From positions 3,162,001 through 3,226,000 of the forward strand of contig NZ_CP101156.1 of the NCBI RefSeq assembly GCF_024298845.1: a stretch of 64,000 nucleotides of DNA, written 5' to 3'. Source of the stretch: Natronosalvus amylolyticus (lineage in GTDB: Archaea; Halobacteriota; Halobacteria; Halobacteriales; Natrialbaceae). Both the position numbers and the translations under genes were made by a program. The notes below the pieces were generated by a model, which did no database searches, was not told where the DNA came from, and saw nothing but the letters and a program-made list of their open reading frames with translations. Shown in pieces: positions 17,494 to 26,260 of the stretch; position 1 is the stretch's first letter; every line of letters begins with the position of its first letter.

Positions 17494-17527
17494 GTGACCG
17501 CCCTCGGGGGCGATTTGTCGCCATTCG

Positions 17528-17545
17528 TTTCACTGGCTACTATAG
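17528..17545 (+). repeat. Solo terminal end of the 86-bp inverted-repeat element
   Basis: TTTCACTGGCTACTATAG here is identical to the right end of the elements at 12302-12387 and 40709-40794. No left end is visible upstream, so this is a truncated copy or an independent use of the same sequence. It lies between the lipoprotein gene and the isomerase gene. Confidence 0.8.
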
Positions 17546-17582
17546 CCACCGACGTTTTACGTCCTCCGGCTAATCTTCCAGT

Positions 17583-18317
17583 ATGCATACGGCTATCCAA
17601 CTGTATACGATTCGCGAACTCGAGCGACCGCTTCCCGAACTTCTCGAGGCTGTCGCCGACACGCCACTCGAGGGCGTCGAGTTCGCCGGTCTCGATGGGA
17701 CTGACCCGACCGATGTTGCTGCGACCCTCGAGGGAACCGGCCTCGAGGCCGTCGCCGCACACGCCCAGCGCGAGGAACTCGAGGCGGGCGCGGAGGAACT
17801 GACGCAATCGTACGCTACACTCGGCTGTGACCGAATCGTTCTGTCGTGGCTCGACCCCGAGGCGTTCGCCACCAGCGAAGCGGTCGAATCGACGGCCGAC
17901 CTCCTGGCGGAACTGGGTGAGCGCGTCGCCGACGGCGGCGGCTCGTTCGCCTACCACAATCACGACCAGGAGTTCACCACCCTCGAGTCCGGCCGCGACG
18001 CGTTAGACGTCCTGTGGGAACGCCTCGAGGGCGAACCCGTCGACATCCAGCTCGATGCGGGCTGGGCTGTCGCGGCTGGCCGTGACCCGGTTGCCCTGCT
18101 CGAGCGCTACGGTGACCGAATCGACCTTCTGCACCTGAAAGACGTCGACGGAGACGAACCGTGTGGGTTGGGTGAGGGTGACCTTCCCCTCGAAGCCTGC
18201 GTGGACGCGGCTCGAGCGGCCGACGTCGAGTGGCTGATCTACGAGTACGACGACCCCGAGGATCCAGCCCGTGCGCTGGAGCGTGACTCGGCCGTAATGG
18301 CGTCGTTGCTCGAGTAG
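17583..18317 (+). CDS. Sugar phosphate isomerase/epimerase family TIM barrel
   Basis: A 244-residue AP_endonuc_2/xylose isomerase-like barrel: QLYTIRELERP at the N-terminus, LEGVEFAGLDG, SFAYHNHDQEF near 122, IQLDAGWAVAAG near 155, RIDLLHLKDVDG near 180 and EYDDPEDPA near the end. The His and acidic residues expected to bind metal are present. Relatives act in inositol and sugar catabolism, but no dedicated pathway genes are next to it. The start ATG 17583 is unambiguous. Confidence 0.85.
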   Translation: MHTAIQLYTIRELERPLPELLEAVADTPLEGVEFAGLDGTDPTDVAATLEGTGLEAVAAHAQREELEAGAEELTQSYATLGCDRIVLSWLDPEAFATSEAVESTADLLAELGERVADGGGSFAYHNHDQEFTTLESGRDALDVLWERLEGEPVDIQLDAGWAVAAGRDPVALLERYGDRIDLLHLKDVDGDEPCGLGEGDLPLEACVDAARAADVEWLIYEYDDPEDPARALERDSAVMASLLE

Positions 18318-19396
18318 CTCTGAGCTGTTTTTGGCCGTGAATTCGCCGGACGCTACGACTATCCCTCGACTGTGTGGCACAGCCCACGCTACTACAATTT
18401 GATAGAGCATTATTTGGTTTATCTATATGGTGTTGGCCGGGATGTGCTCTCAGATAACCGCCATTTTCCGTTACCTTCGGTCCGGTTTATCAGGTGATTA
18501 CCGGGACCGATCCCGGGATTTCGAGCGATCGGGGCTACTTCCCATTCTGGTAGGGCGATCTGATTTCGACGCTGCAGTTGTTGTCGATTTCTCGAGCGGT
18601 CGGGCCTGGCACACCGTCGCGATTTCGCTTCGACAGCGCGTGTCTCTCTTCGAGGATAAGATGGCCGCGTTCGCCGACAGAGTTGTTTGGGACTCTCGCA
18701 GATCGGATGTCGTCAGGTTCCATCCGGGGTCCAATCGTCTGAGTGCTCTATTCTCTCTGAAACGTCGGCTCCGGGATGAAATCGGACAACTGCCATCGGC
18801 CTCGGTCTTACCCACGGGTGCAGCTTCGAGAATCCACCGGACTCTACCGCTCAATGCGGGTGTGCTGGTCTTAGACCGGGGATTGCTGGCGATGGGTTGG
18901 GATTCATTGCTCGAGTGACCTGTGGTCGGCATGTCCTCGCGTCCGATAGATGCCGCCTGGGTGAGAACGCGTCTCTCACAGTCATACTGGGAGGTGGTTT
19001 TCGGGATGGTACTCCCGGGGGTGGCACCTCGAGATGCCTCTTTTCGAATGCACCCTGTGTGTCCCACGCGCGGTCATTCAAACCTTATCGATCAATCAAC
19101 TCCATTGTTAATATCGGCTATCATTATCGTAGTATTGTGAAATGTCGACGGCAGCCTGTGTCTGGGGTCCTGCTGGATGAGGCCATTTTGCTGCTCGAGC
19201 CCCGAGTGACAACGAGAGGGGTGATATACTGGTACCTGCCGTTTGTGGGCGGTATACGCGCTCGAGGCACGCTGTAAGTCCTTCCCCGCCCAACAAGTGG
19301 TAAACTGTATGACGATATATCGAATTCAACACTCCGGTGCACAATCTCACCGGCCGACACGCTGGGTTTCTTTAGGCTGCCAGCCAACCGTCGAGT
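18318..19396. other. Gene-poor region of about 1.1 kb
   Basis: No ORF here looks like a halophilic protein. The longest plus-strand frame (18427-18918) and minus-strand frame (18498-19067) are both arginine/serine-rich and not acidic, and composition is less GC-rich than the flanks. A decayed gene or foreign remnant is possible. I see no tRNA or repeat. A TTTCTTTAGG box near 19367 probably serves the next gene. Confidence 0.5.
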
Positions 19397-19783
19397 ATGG
19401 AACCGATTTCACTGGGCGTGCCTGCGCCGGTCCTCGAGCGCCTCCCCGAGGACGGTGACGATGCAGCGGCCGACATGAAACAGGCGGTTGCCGGCTGGGA
19501 ACGGCGACTCAACGAAGCAATCGAGGAAGCAGACGATACGGCCGAAGCCGCTGGCTACGTGCTCGACGCGATCGAACACTTCGAGGACCGCCTCGAGACC
19601 TACGATGCCTTCGTCCCAGAGCTACGAGCCTGGGGGCAGTCGCCGATTTACGCCATCTCCTGGCGCATCCTCTATGCCGACCTGATCGCCCAGCTCTACG
19701 AACACGAGGAACTGGCCGAGCGACTCGACCGCGAACGGAACGCGCGGTTGGTCGACGACGGGATTCGACTCAGCGATCGATAA
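19397..19783 (+). CDS. Conserved-looking acidic helical protein, unknown
   Basis: A 128-residue, strongly acidic, largely helical protein (MEPISLGVPAPVLERLPEDG...). Its composition is typical of haloarchaeal cytoplasmic proteins, supporting a real gene. No enzyme motif or membrane segment is visible. It begins at ATG 19397, about 28 nt after a TTTAGG box. Confidence 0.7.
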   Translation: MEPISLGVPAPVLERLPEDGDDAAADMKQAVAGWERRLNEAIEEADDTAEAAGYVLDAIEHFEDRLETYDAFVPELRAWGQSPIYAISWRILYADLIAQLYEHEELAERLDRERNARLVDDGIRLSDR

Positions 19784-19891
19784 GCCGGATTCGGCTGTTC
19801 GGTCGTGGTTTTTGGCCCTCGAGGTACTCGAGTGGGCCCGCTATCCGCTCGTCGACGGTGGCGTAGCGGGCCGAATATATGGTACGACAGC

Positions 19892-20413
19892 ATGATGAGC
19901 ACAAAGATTTTGACTGTCCAGTTGTTATACGTGGGCGTGCAATCGAGGGAAGAACGACCAGTCGAGGGGACCGAACTCGATCTGACGACGCGAGTTCGAC
20001 GCCGGGTGCTTCCGACCCTTCATCGGATCAAAGAACCGCTCGGTGGCTTCGCTACCTGTACGCAACATCCGTCGGAGTACGTGGGTACGATCGATCGACG
20101 CCTTCGAGAGTTTCGTCCGGAACTCGAGGATATGTCGTTTTCCCCGGAGCCAGTCGCCTCACTGAAAGTCCACGAGGATGGTCGGTTTTCGGCGGGAAGC
20201 TGGGTCCGCAGGCAATCACCGCTCGCCGACTGGCAACTTCACGTCACGGTGTTTCAGGATGGGCGGGACGCTATCGAGGTGTTCGCCCATCGCGAATACT
20301 CCTGGCTGCGTCATCCGTACAAACACTATGTCGGCGACGGCTGGGACACGACGGGGGGCGTCGAGCGAATGCGATCGATTCTCTCCGATCACGGTGTCAC
20401 GTTCACCGTCTGA
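19892..20413 (+). CDS. Hypothetical protein of unknown function
   Basis: A 173-residue protein from ATG 19892 (MMSTKILTVQLLYVG). It contains a central YVGTIDRRLREFRPELEDM stretch and a C-terminal half rich in Trp, Tyr and His (WQLHVTVFQDGRDAIEVFAHRE, WLRHPYKHYVGDGWDTTGG) that looks like a compact alpha/beta domain. I do not recognise the family. An in-frame start at 19805 adds arginine-rich residues and is unlikely. The AT-rich AATATATGG at 19874 is close to the chosen ATG, so a start further in cannot be excluded. Confidence 0.55.
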   Translation: MMSTKILTVQLLYVGVQSREERPVEGTELDLTTRVRRRVLPTLHRIKEPLGGFATCTQHPSEYVGTIDRRLREFRPELEDMSFSPEPVASLKVHEDGRFSAGSWVRRQSPLADWQLHVTVFQDGRDAIEVFAHREYSWLRHPYKHYVGDGWDTTGGVERMRSILSDHGVTFTV

Positions 20414-20553
20414 TAACCGGGGGCGCCTGCAGTGGTCGTATGGGTAACTGCAGCGATCTCGAGTGAACGCGTCTATCGACCGCTGTCGGTTCCCGAGTGA
20501 AGCCGGTCGATCGACACTAACCTATTCAGTGACTGCGCTTGAATCTCCCACTT

Positions 20554-21660
20554 ATGACGCGAACGGAGTCCGTAGCCGCCTTTACCGACCTCTATCTCCC
20601 GACGGTCAACGGGGTGACGTACACGATTCAACTCTGGCGCGAACGCTGGCAACAGCGTCGGGGTTCGATGTCTATCGTCTACCCGAAAATGGAAGGCTAC
20701 GAGCCAGAGCAGGGCGAGTATCCACTTCGCAGTGTCCGTGCTCCCCTGTATCCACAGTATCGTCTCGGCCTTCCATCGGTTCCGGACGGCCTCGAGACGC
20801 CGGACCTGGTCCACGTCCACACGCCGTTTTCGGTCGGGTTTGCCGGCATTCGATACGCTCGAAAGCACTCGATTCCGGTTGTCGCCTCCTATCACACCTT
20901 GCTCGACGACCGGGCGAGCCAGCACGTTTCGGGAAACGTACTGGATGGGGTCAAACGAACCTGTCGACTCTACGAACGGACGTTTTTCGAGCGCGTCGAT
21001 CACGTGACTGCACCGACATCGTTTGCGCGCGACCATTTACTCGAGACGGTCGACGCCGACGTCGACGTCACGGTCGTTTCGAACGGTATCGACACGGACT
21101 TCTTCCGCCCGGTGGACCCGACGTCGTTCCGACGGCGACACGACCTTCCGAACGATCGGCCACTGCTTGGGTACACCGGTCGCCACGGCGAGGAAAAACG
21201 CCTCGAGGAAGCCATCGACGCCGTTGCCGGGACCGAAATGACGCTCGTCCTGGGTGGCGACGGCCCGGCAAAGGATCGCCTCGAGGAGCGAGCGGCCGAG
21301 CACGATGCCGACGTTCTGTTTCTGGGTTTTCTCGAGCGAGAGGAACTTCCGGCGTTCTATTCGGCACTCGACGTGTTCATCTTTCCGAGTCCCGTCGAAA
21401 CGCAGGGGCTGGTGGCGCTCGAGGCGACGGCCTGTGGGACCCCCGTGGTGGCCGTCGACGCGGGTGCACTGACGGATTCGGTAATTCACGGCGAGACCGG
21501 CTATCGCTATCAGCAGGGCTCGATCGGTGACTGCCAGTGGGCGATCACGCGCTGTCTCGAGGAGGCCGATCGACTGGCCGATCTGTGTCGACGACGGCGG
21601 CCGATGCTCTCGGTCGAACACTCGATCGAGCAGTTAGCGGCGATTTACGATGGGCTGTAG
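20554..21660 (+). CDS. GT4-family glycosyltransferase
   Basis: The 368-residue GT-B glycosyltransferase has an N-terminal TDLYLPTVNGVTYTIQLW, HVHTPFSVGFAGIRYAR near 90, a nucleotide-sugar domain with LGGDGPAKDRLEE, and the family signature ETQGLVALEATACGTPVVAV with DAGALTDSVIHGETGY. It is closest in pattern to lipid or trehalose-type alpha-mannosyl/glucosyl transferases. ATG 20554 is used because TDLYLP then falls at the usual distance. It converges with the GH13 operon with only 4 nt between stop codons, so it may belong functionally to the carbohydrate cluster. Confidence 0.9.
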   Translation: MTRTESVAAFTDLYLPTVNGVTYTIQLWRERWQQRRGSMSIVYPKMEGYEPEQGEYPLRSVRAPLYPQYRLGLPSVPDGLETPDLVHVHTPFSVGFAGIRYARKHSIPVVASYHTLLDDRASQHVSGNVLDGVKRTCRLYERTFFERVDHVTAPTSFARDHLLETVDADVDVTVVSNGIDTDFFRPVDPTSFRRRHDLPNDRPLLGYTGRHGEEKRLEEAIDAVAGTEMTLVLGGDGPAKDRLEERAAEHDADVLFLGFLEREELPAFYSALDVFIFPSPVETQGLVALEATACGTPVVAVDAGALTDSVIHGETGYRYQQGSIGDCQWAITRCLEEADRLADLCRRRRPMLSVEHSIEQLAAIYDGL

Positions 21661-21664
21661 CGTT

Positions 21665-24094
21665 TTATCGTGTTCGTGTAAAGACGACGACTTCGCTGTC
21701 CTCGAGCGTCAGCGGTCGCTCTGCGACGGCGTTTTCGTGTCCCGGCGAGGCGATCGTACACCGCCAGCCGCCGCGCGTCGTCTCCACGAGGTCGGTCGGC
21801 GTGACGGTCGCCGACTGTCCCTCCATGTTCGCGACGAACAGGACGTCTTCGCTCCCGTCCGGTGCCCGTCGCAAGCCGGCGTAGATGACCGAGCCGTCGA
21901 CCGGGTGGCGATACTCGAATCGTTCGTCGCCGCGAAGGTCGTGACGAAGCCACGGCCGTTCGTGACGGAACTGGCGGAGTTCGAGGTCGAAGGCGGTCTG
22001 GTCGCCGTCGAGGTCATCTCGCCAGTTCGAGAGGGTACAGTAGTCGGCGACGTCGCGCATCCACGCGAGGGCGAACTCCTCGAGGTCGGCTGTCGTGGGT
22101 TCGCCGTCGAAAAACGGTGGATTCAGCGCGGAGAGAATCGTCGCCATGGTCTCGAGGTCGTAGTCGGTGACCTCGCTCGCCGACGCCAGGGCGTGGACGA
22201 ACTCGTGAAGGTCGTCACGGTCGTCGATGCCCAGGGCTTTGAGCCGGGTGAAGTGTTCGGGATCGTCGTAGCGCTCGCTCGGGACGCGCCAATCGATAAA
22301 GTACGCCGCTTCGCCGACCACTTTGACGTTCCAGGTGTCGTCGGTATCTCGGATGAAGTCCCACGGGGCGCGTGTGGACGCGTTGAGGAAATCCATCGGC
22401 ACGCCCGGCAGCAGACAGTAAAACAGGGCGTTCGAGGCGGGGTTGTTGTAGGCGTGTTCGATGGTCTCGTGAAGGGTGTCCCCGAGGGCCGGATTTTCCT
22501 GGGTCGCGTTCCACTCTTCGCCGACTTCGACCTGTGCACCGCGCCGGAGCGTGTCGTGGTTTGCGGCCCCGGAGATCCACTGCCCACCCATGTCGGCGAG
22601 TTCCCGCACGCGCCACCATTTGGTCGCCCAGAAGGTGAGGATGGCGGGCGTGTTGTGTGCGAACGTCACGGGTCCCCACTGGAAGGAGTGTGGGTGCTCC
22701 TCGATGAGCGTCCGGTAGGTCGAGGCGAGCTCCCAGTCTTCGTCGGGCCACGGTCGGCCGTCTTCGAAGATCATCCAGGGACGGTATTCCGTCCCTGCGA
22801 TCTCCTGTGTGATGGCGTCCATCTCGGCGAGGAAGTCGTCGTCGTGCCACTCCGACTCGGTTTCGGGGTCCCAGTTCGTGAAGTCCTGGGCCCCGTCGAC
22901 GCGGATGCCGTCTGCCCCCCAGTTCATCTTGCGTCGCTGTAACTCGAGCAAGATTGCGCGCACGGTTGGCTCGGTGTAATCCAGTTCCTGGCCGTACATA
23001 CCCGGACCCTGGATATAATAGTCGTTGAGCAGTTCCAGTGCGCCCTCGTCGGCGTGGCCCAGCGCGATATCGAACACCACTTTCATCGGCTGGGGGAGGG
23101 TGTGAAGGGTGGCGATGAAGTCGACGAGTTCGTCGGGACGGCCCGTCTCGAGGATCGCGCTGTTGACCGCGCCGAAGCCGTAGACGACGATGTCGTATCC
23201 CCAGTTTCGCATCGAGGGCCGCCGGAGCGTTACCGTGTCGGTTCGAGCGGCCGCCTCGGGCCCGTCGGGCGCGGGCAATTCGTCGTCCCCGTCGAGTTCG
23301 AAGTGGGCCGGCTGGTGGTCGCTTTCCGTAATCGGGGCGATGGGCATCAACTGGACGCTGTCGTAGCCTGCGAGCGTTTGCTCGGTCGGCGTCAGGGTGT
23401 CATCCGCCTCGAGGGTTCGACCGAGGCTCTCGAACTGGCTCGTCAGGCCGGCGAGCGACCCGGCCGCAGAGGCCGTACCGGGATGTAACTCGAGGACGTT
23501 CGTCGCCGGATCGACCCGGGGCAGGCCGTCGTCGATGGTTGTTCCGACGGCCTCCTCGCACGTTCCGAGGGTCTCGAAGTACTCTCGGTCGTCGCGTTCG
23601 GCGTGTAACCGGTCGACGTCGTACAGTTCCGCCGGTGCGTATGCGCCGAAGGGAAGCGAGTACGCCAGTGGGTCACCGATCGTTTCCCAGCCGTTCTCGG
23701 TGGGGTACGTCAGGCGATAGAGCGTCCCGAGGCGGTCGCGGGTACCGGGCTGGGCGCCGGTCACGACCGCCCAGGTGTAGGCTCCCGCTCGTCGTGTCGA
23801 AACCAGTTCACGGCGGAACGTCGCCTCGGTTTCGTCGGCGGTCAGATCGACGGACTCGGTCGGGGTCAGCAACTCGAGATACACGTCTTCGGCTGCCACT
23901 CCGCGATCCAGGAGTTCGGGGGTCCAGAAGCCGAATTCGGCGTGGTCGCCGTGCCAGTGTGCGCCGAGTGCTGGGGCGAGTTCGGTTGCGGCGTCGAACG
24001 GGTCGTCGTGCGTTTCGAGCGTGTGGATGTAGGTTTCACAGCGTTCGTCGGTCGTTTCCTCGAGGAGCGTACAGGTCGAGTGTGGGGTATCCAT
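21665..24094 (-). CDS. GH13-like glucosylglycerol hydrolase family protein
   Basis: This 809-residue alpha-amylase superfamily protein has an N-terminal GAHWHGDHAEFGFWTPEL module. The (beta/alpha)8 barrel holds the nucleophile in GIRVDGAQDF near residue 400, an acidic catalytic candidate in IFEDGRPW near 443, and the transition-state Asp in ANHDTLRRG near 513. A C-terminal beta domain (YRHPVDGSVIYAGL) follows. The FWTPEL-type N-terminus resembles cyanobacterial glucosylglycerol hydrolase (GghA); I recall this assignment for haloarchaeal relatives but cannot verify it. It lies 83 bp downstream of malA on the same strand and is probably co-transcribed. ATG 24094 was chosen over 24160. Confidence 0.75.
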   Translation of the reverse strand: MDTPHSTCTLLEETTDERCETYIHTLETHDDPFDAATELAPALGAHWHGDHAEFGFWTPELLDRGVAAEDVYLELLTPTESVDLTADETEATFRRELVSTRRAGAYTWAVVTGAQPGTRDRLGTLYRLTYPTENGWETIGDPLAYSLPFGAYAPAELYDVDRLHAERDDREYFETLGTCEEAVGTTIDDGLPRVDPATNVLELHPGTASAAGSLAGLTSQFESLGRTLEADDTLTPTEQTLAGYDSVQLMPIAPITESDHQPAHFELDGDDELPAPDGPEAAARTDTVTLRRPSMRNWGYDIVVYGFGAVNSAILETGRPDELVDFIATLHTLPQPMKVVFDIALGHADEGALELLNDYYIQGPGMYGQELDYTEPTVRAILLELQRRKMNWGADGIRVDGAQDFTNWDPETESEWHDDDFLAEMDAITQEIAGTEYRPWMIFEDGRPWPDEDWELASTYRTLIEEHPHSFQWGPVTFAHNTPAILTFWATKWWRVRELADMGGQWISGAANHDTLRRGAQVEVGEEWNATQENPALGDTLHETIEHAYNNPASNALFYCLLPGVPMDFLNASTRAPWDFIRDTDDTWNVKVVGEAAYFIDWRVPSERYDDPEHFTRLKALGIDDRDDLHEFVHALASASEVTDYDLETMATILSALNPPFFDGEPTTADLEEFALAWMRDVADYCTLSNWRDDLDGDQTAFDLELRQFRHERPWLRHDLRGDERFEYRHPVDGSVIYAGLRRAPDGSEDVLFVANMEGQSATVTPTDLVETTRGGWRCTIASPGHENAVAERPLTLEDSEVVVFTRTR

Positions 24095-24177
24095 GTGGTA
24101 TGTAGTGGGGTTGTTTGGTGTGTCGTGATGGTTCGAACGGAGTCGGCTATCGGCGATCAATCAGGCCAGGGCCCCTC

Positions 24178-26073
24178 TCAGCTCTCACACTCGAGGACGA
24201 CACAGCTGTCGACCCGGACGGTGCCTTCGCTGGTTCCGACGTCGTCGCCGGTCAGGCGGTCCGTCGACGCGACTGACTCGCCCGGGAGCGTGACCGTCTG
24301 CGCTCTCTCGTCGAAGTTGAGGACGACGACGGATCGCTCTCCGTCGAGGTCGCGAGCGTAGGCGACGAGACGGTCGGCGTCGATATCTGCGGTTACCTCG
24401 AGCGAGACGGGTTCGAAGGAGCCGTGATAGCCGAGTTCGGGCCGTTCGTGCCGGAGGTCGATGAGCGAGCGATAGTACTCGAGGAGGGCGTCCTCACCGC
24501 CCGCCCAGTCGATCGGCGCTCTGCGTTCCCGCTCGCCGACCTCCTGGCCGGCGTACAGCAGGGGAATGCCGGGAAGGGTGAAAATCGCCCCTGCGGCGGC
24601 CTCGAGGGCGGCTCGCCCGCACTCTTCGAGATACCGAGTTTCGTCGTGGTTCTCGATGTACTGCAAGAACGCGGCGTGTGGGGGAAAGCCGACCGAGGCG
24701 CGTTCGGCCACGGCGTTCGTGACGGCGTCGGCCGGAAGGTTGCCGTGGCCGACCTCTCGGAGGGCGAAATACAGGGTTGTGTCGAAGTGGACGTCGAAAC
24801 AGCCCTCGTGAAAGTCGGCGATGTAGGGAATGGTTTCGTCGAGCAGGAGGAACGTCTCGTCGTGGGCTTTCACCCGGTCGTGAATCTCTTGCCAGAACGG
24901 GCGGGAGACGGCCCAGGCCATGTCACACCGAAAGCCATCGACGAGGGGTGCCCACTCGTCGACGACGTCGAGGAGGTGCCTGCGAACCTCGAGGTTCGCG
25001 TGGTTCAGATTGGCGATGTAGGGCCACTCGAAGTAGGTTGCCGGTTCGTTCGTCGCTTCGTCTTCCCACTCGTACCAGTCCCGGTAGGCCGGGTCGCCCT
25101 CGAGGGCACGTTTGTAATATTCGTGGTCCCGGGCTGAGTGGTTGAGCACTAGATCGAACAGGACGCGAATATCGTGGTCGTGACAGGCGTCGACGAACGC
25201 TTCGAACGCCGCCCGCGTGCCGAGGTCGTCGGCGATGGCGAAGAAATCCGTGATGTTGTAGCCGTGGGGGAAGCCGTCGTGTTGTAACACGGGCGTGAGC
25301 CAGATGCAGTCGACCCCCAGGGACTCGAGTTCCGGCAGTCGGTCGATAATGCCCTCGAACGTGGGGGTTTCGTCGTCGGTGAACGACCGGACGAAAACCT
25401 CGTAGAGCGTCATTTCTTTCCCCCACGCTGGCGGTTCGTATAGCCGGTCGACGACGGCTCCATCGTCGGTCGAGCGAATCGAAACGGCGTCGGCAACGCT
25501 GTGGGTCGACCCGACCGCGACGGCGTGGACCCGACTCCGCCCCCCGATGGCACCGAGCGGGACCGTTGCCCGGTGACCGTCGACGGCGATGTCTGCGTTC
25601 GTGAGCGGGTCGCGGTCGTCCGCGAGGAACTCGACCTCGAGGGCCTCGTCGGGAACCGACGCTTCCGGAGCGGCGTTCGCCGTTGCCTCGAGCACGAGTT
25701 CGCCGTCTTGCAGGTCGCCATCGAGGCGGACTCGTGGCCGGTTTTCCTCAGCATCCGCTTTCGAGTCTCCGTACGCTCCGGTGAACGCGTAGGGCGCGTC
25801 TCCCGGTTTGTCATCGGGTTGGCGCGTTTCGGGGAACACCCGTACCGTCACGTGATGTGTGCCGTCGGGTGCCTCGAGCGTGAGCGTGTAGGTTCCCGGC
25901 GCGTCAGGCGTAAAGTCCACGACGGATTCGCTCGAAAGTTCGGCGGTACTCTCCGGCGGTGCATCGCTGATCGTCCAGCGGTACCCTCTCGCTGGATCGG
26001 GGTCTCGTGGGGCGAAACTGGTGGTCGCCCCGACGGTGGTGAACTGTGGTGGTCCCGGATGGTGCCCAGTCAT
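24178..26073 (-). CDS. malA: Alpha-amylase / neopullulanase-type GH13 (MalA)
   Basis: The 631-residue protein has an N-terminal immunoglobulin-like region (YTLTLEAPDGTHHVTVRVFPE) and a second beta domain. A GH13 catalytic barrel follows: VDCIWLTPVLQHDGFPHGYN, DLVLNHSARDHEYY, GFRCDMAWAVSRPFW (nucleophile Asp near 381), LLLDETIPYIADF (acid/base Glu near 411) and IENHDETRYLEE (Asp near 476). A C-terminal beta sandwich closes it. No export signal is visible, so it probably acts on intracellular maltodextrins or cyclodextrins. The start codon lies one base from an 18-bp near-palindrome, a candidate operator. Confidence 0.85.
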   Translation of the reverse strand: MTGHHPGPPQFTTVGATTSFAPRDPDPARGYRWTISDAPPESTAELSSESVVDFTPDAPGTYTLTLEAPDGTHHVTVRVFPETRQPDDKPGDAPYAFTGAYGDSKADAEENRPRVRLDGDLQDGELVLEATANAAPEASVPDEALEVEFLADDRDPLTNADIAVDGHRATVPLGAIGGRSRVHAVAVGSTHSVADAVSIRSTDDGAVVDRLYEPPAWGKEMTLYEVFVRSFTDDETPTFEGIIDRLPELESLGVDCIWLTPVLQHDGFPHGYNITDFFAIADDLGTRAAFEAFVDACHDHDIRVLFDLVLNHSARDHEYYKRALEGDPAYRDWYEWEDEATNEPATYFEWPYIANLNHANLEVRRHLLDVVDEWAPLVDGFRCDMAWAVSRPFWQEIHDRVKAHDETFLLLDETIPYIADFHEGCFDVHFDTTLYFALREVGHGNLPADAVTNAVAERASVGFPPHAAFLQYIENHDETRYLEECGRAALEAAAGAIFTLPGIPLLYAGQEVGERERRAPIDWAGGEDALLEYYRSLIDLRHERPELGYHGSFEPVSLEVTADIDADRLVAYARDLDGERSVVVLNFDERAQTVTLPGESVASTDRLTGDDVGTSEGTVRVDSCVVLECES

Positions 26074-26091
26074 TTACAACAGGTGTTGTAT
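26074..26091. promoter_or_regulatory. Putative operator 1 upstream of malA
   Basis: TTACAACAGGTGTTGTAT contains perfect 7-bp arms (TACAACA/TGTTGTA) around GG, ending just before the malA start codon. An A/T-rich TATA-like stretch (about 26096-26112 on the minus strand) lies 25-35 nt from the start, so the site would cover the transcription start of a leaderless message. Confidence 0.65.
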
Positions 26092-26172
26092 CCAATTTAC
26101 TTTAATGTATAGGACCGTGTCTGGGTATGTTTCGTCAAACGTACCACTCGGACAACATCTCTGGCAAAATAT

Positions 26173-26190
26173 TTACAATGGGTGTTGTAA
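26173..26190. promoter_or_regulatory. Putative operator 2 upstream of the GH15 gene
   Basis: TTACAATGGGTGTTGTAA matches operator 1 at 15 of 18 positions and sits directly behind an AAAATATTTA TATA-like box on the plus strand, about 70-90 nt before the GH15 start. The pair are 99 bp apart centre to centre. Confidence 0.65.
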
Positions 26191-26260
26191 TTGAATGGCA
26201 TAACGACTCGGTACCCGGCGAGTACGGTGTTCCGGGTGGCCGAACGGGAGACCAATGGTC

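Noticed and set aside
18427-18918. 163-codon plus-strand ORF in the gene-poor segment
   Set aside because: Arginine-rich, not acidic, no motif and an overlapping equally long minus-strand frame; not convincing as a real haloarchaeal gene.
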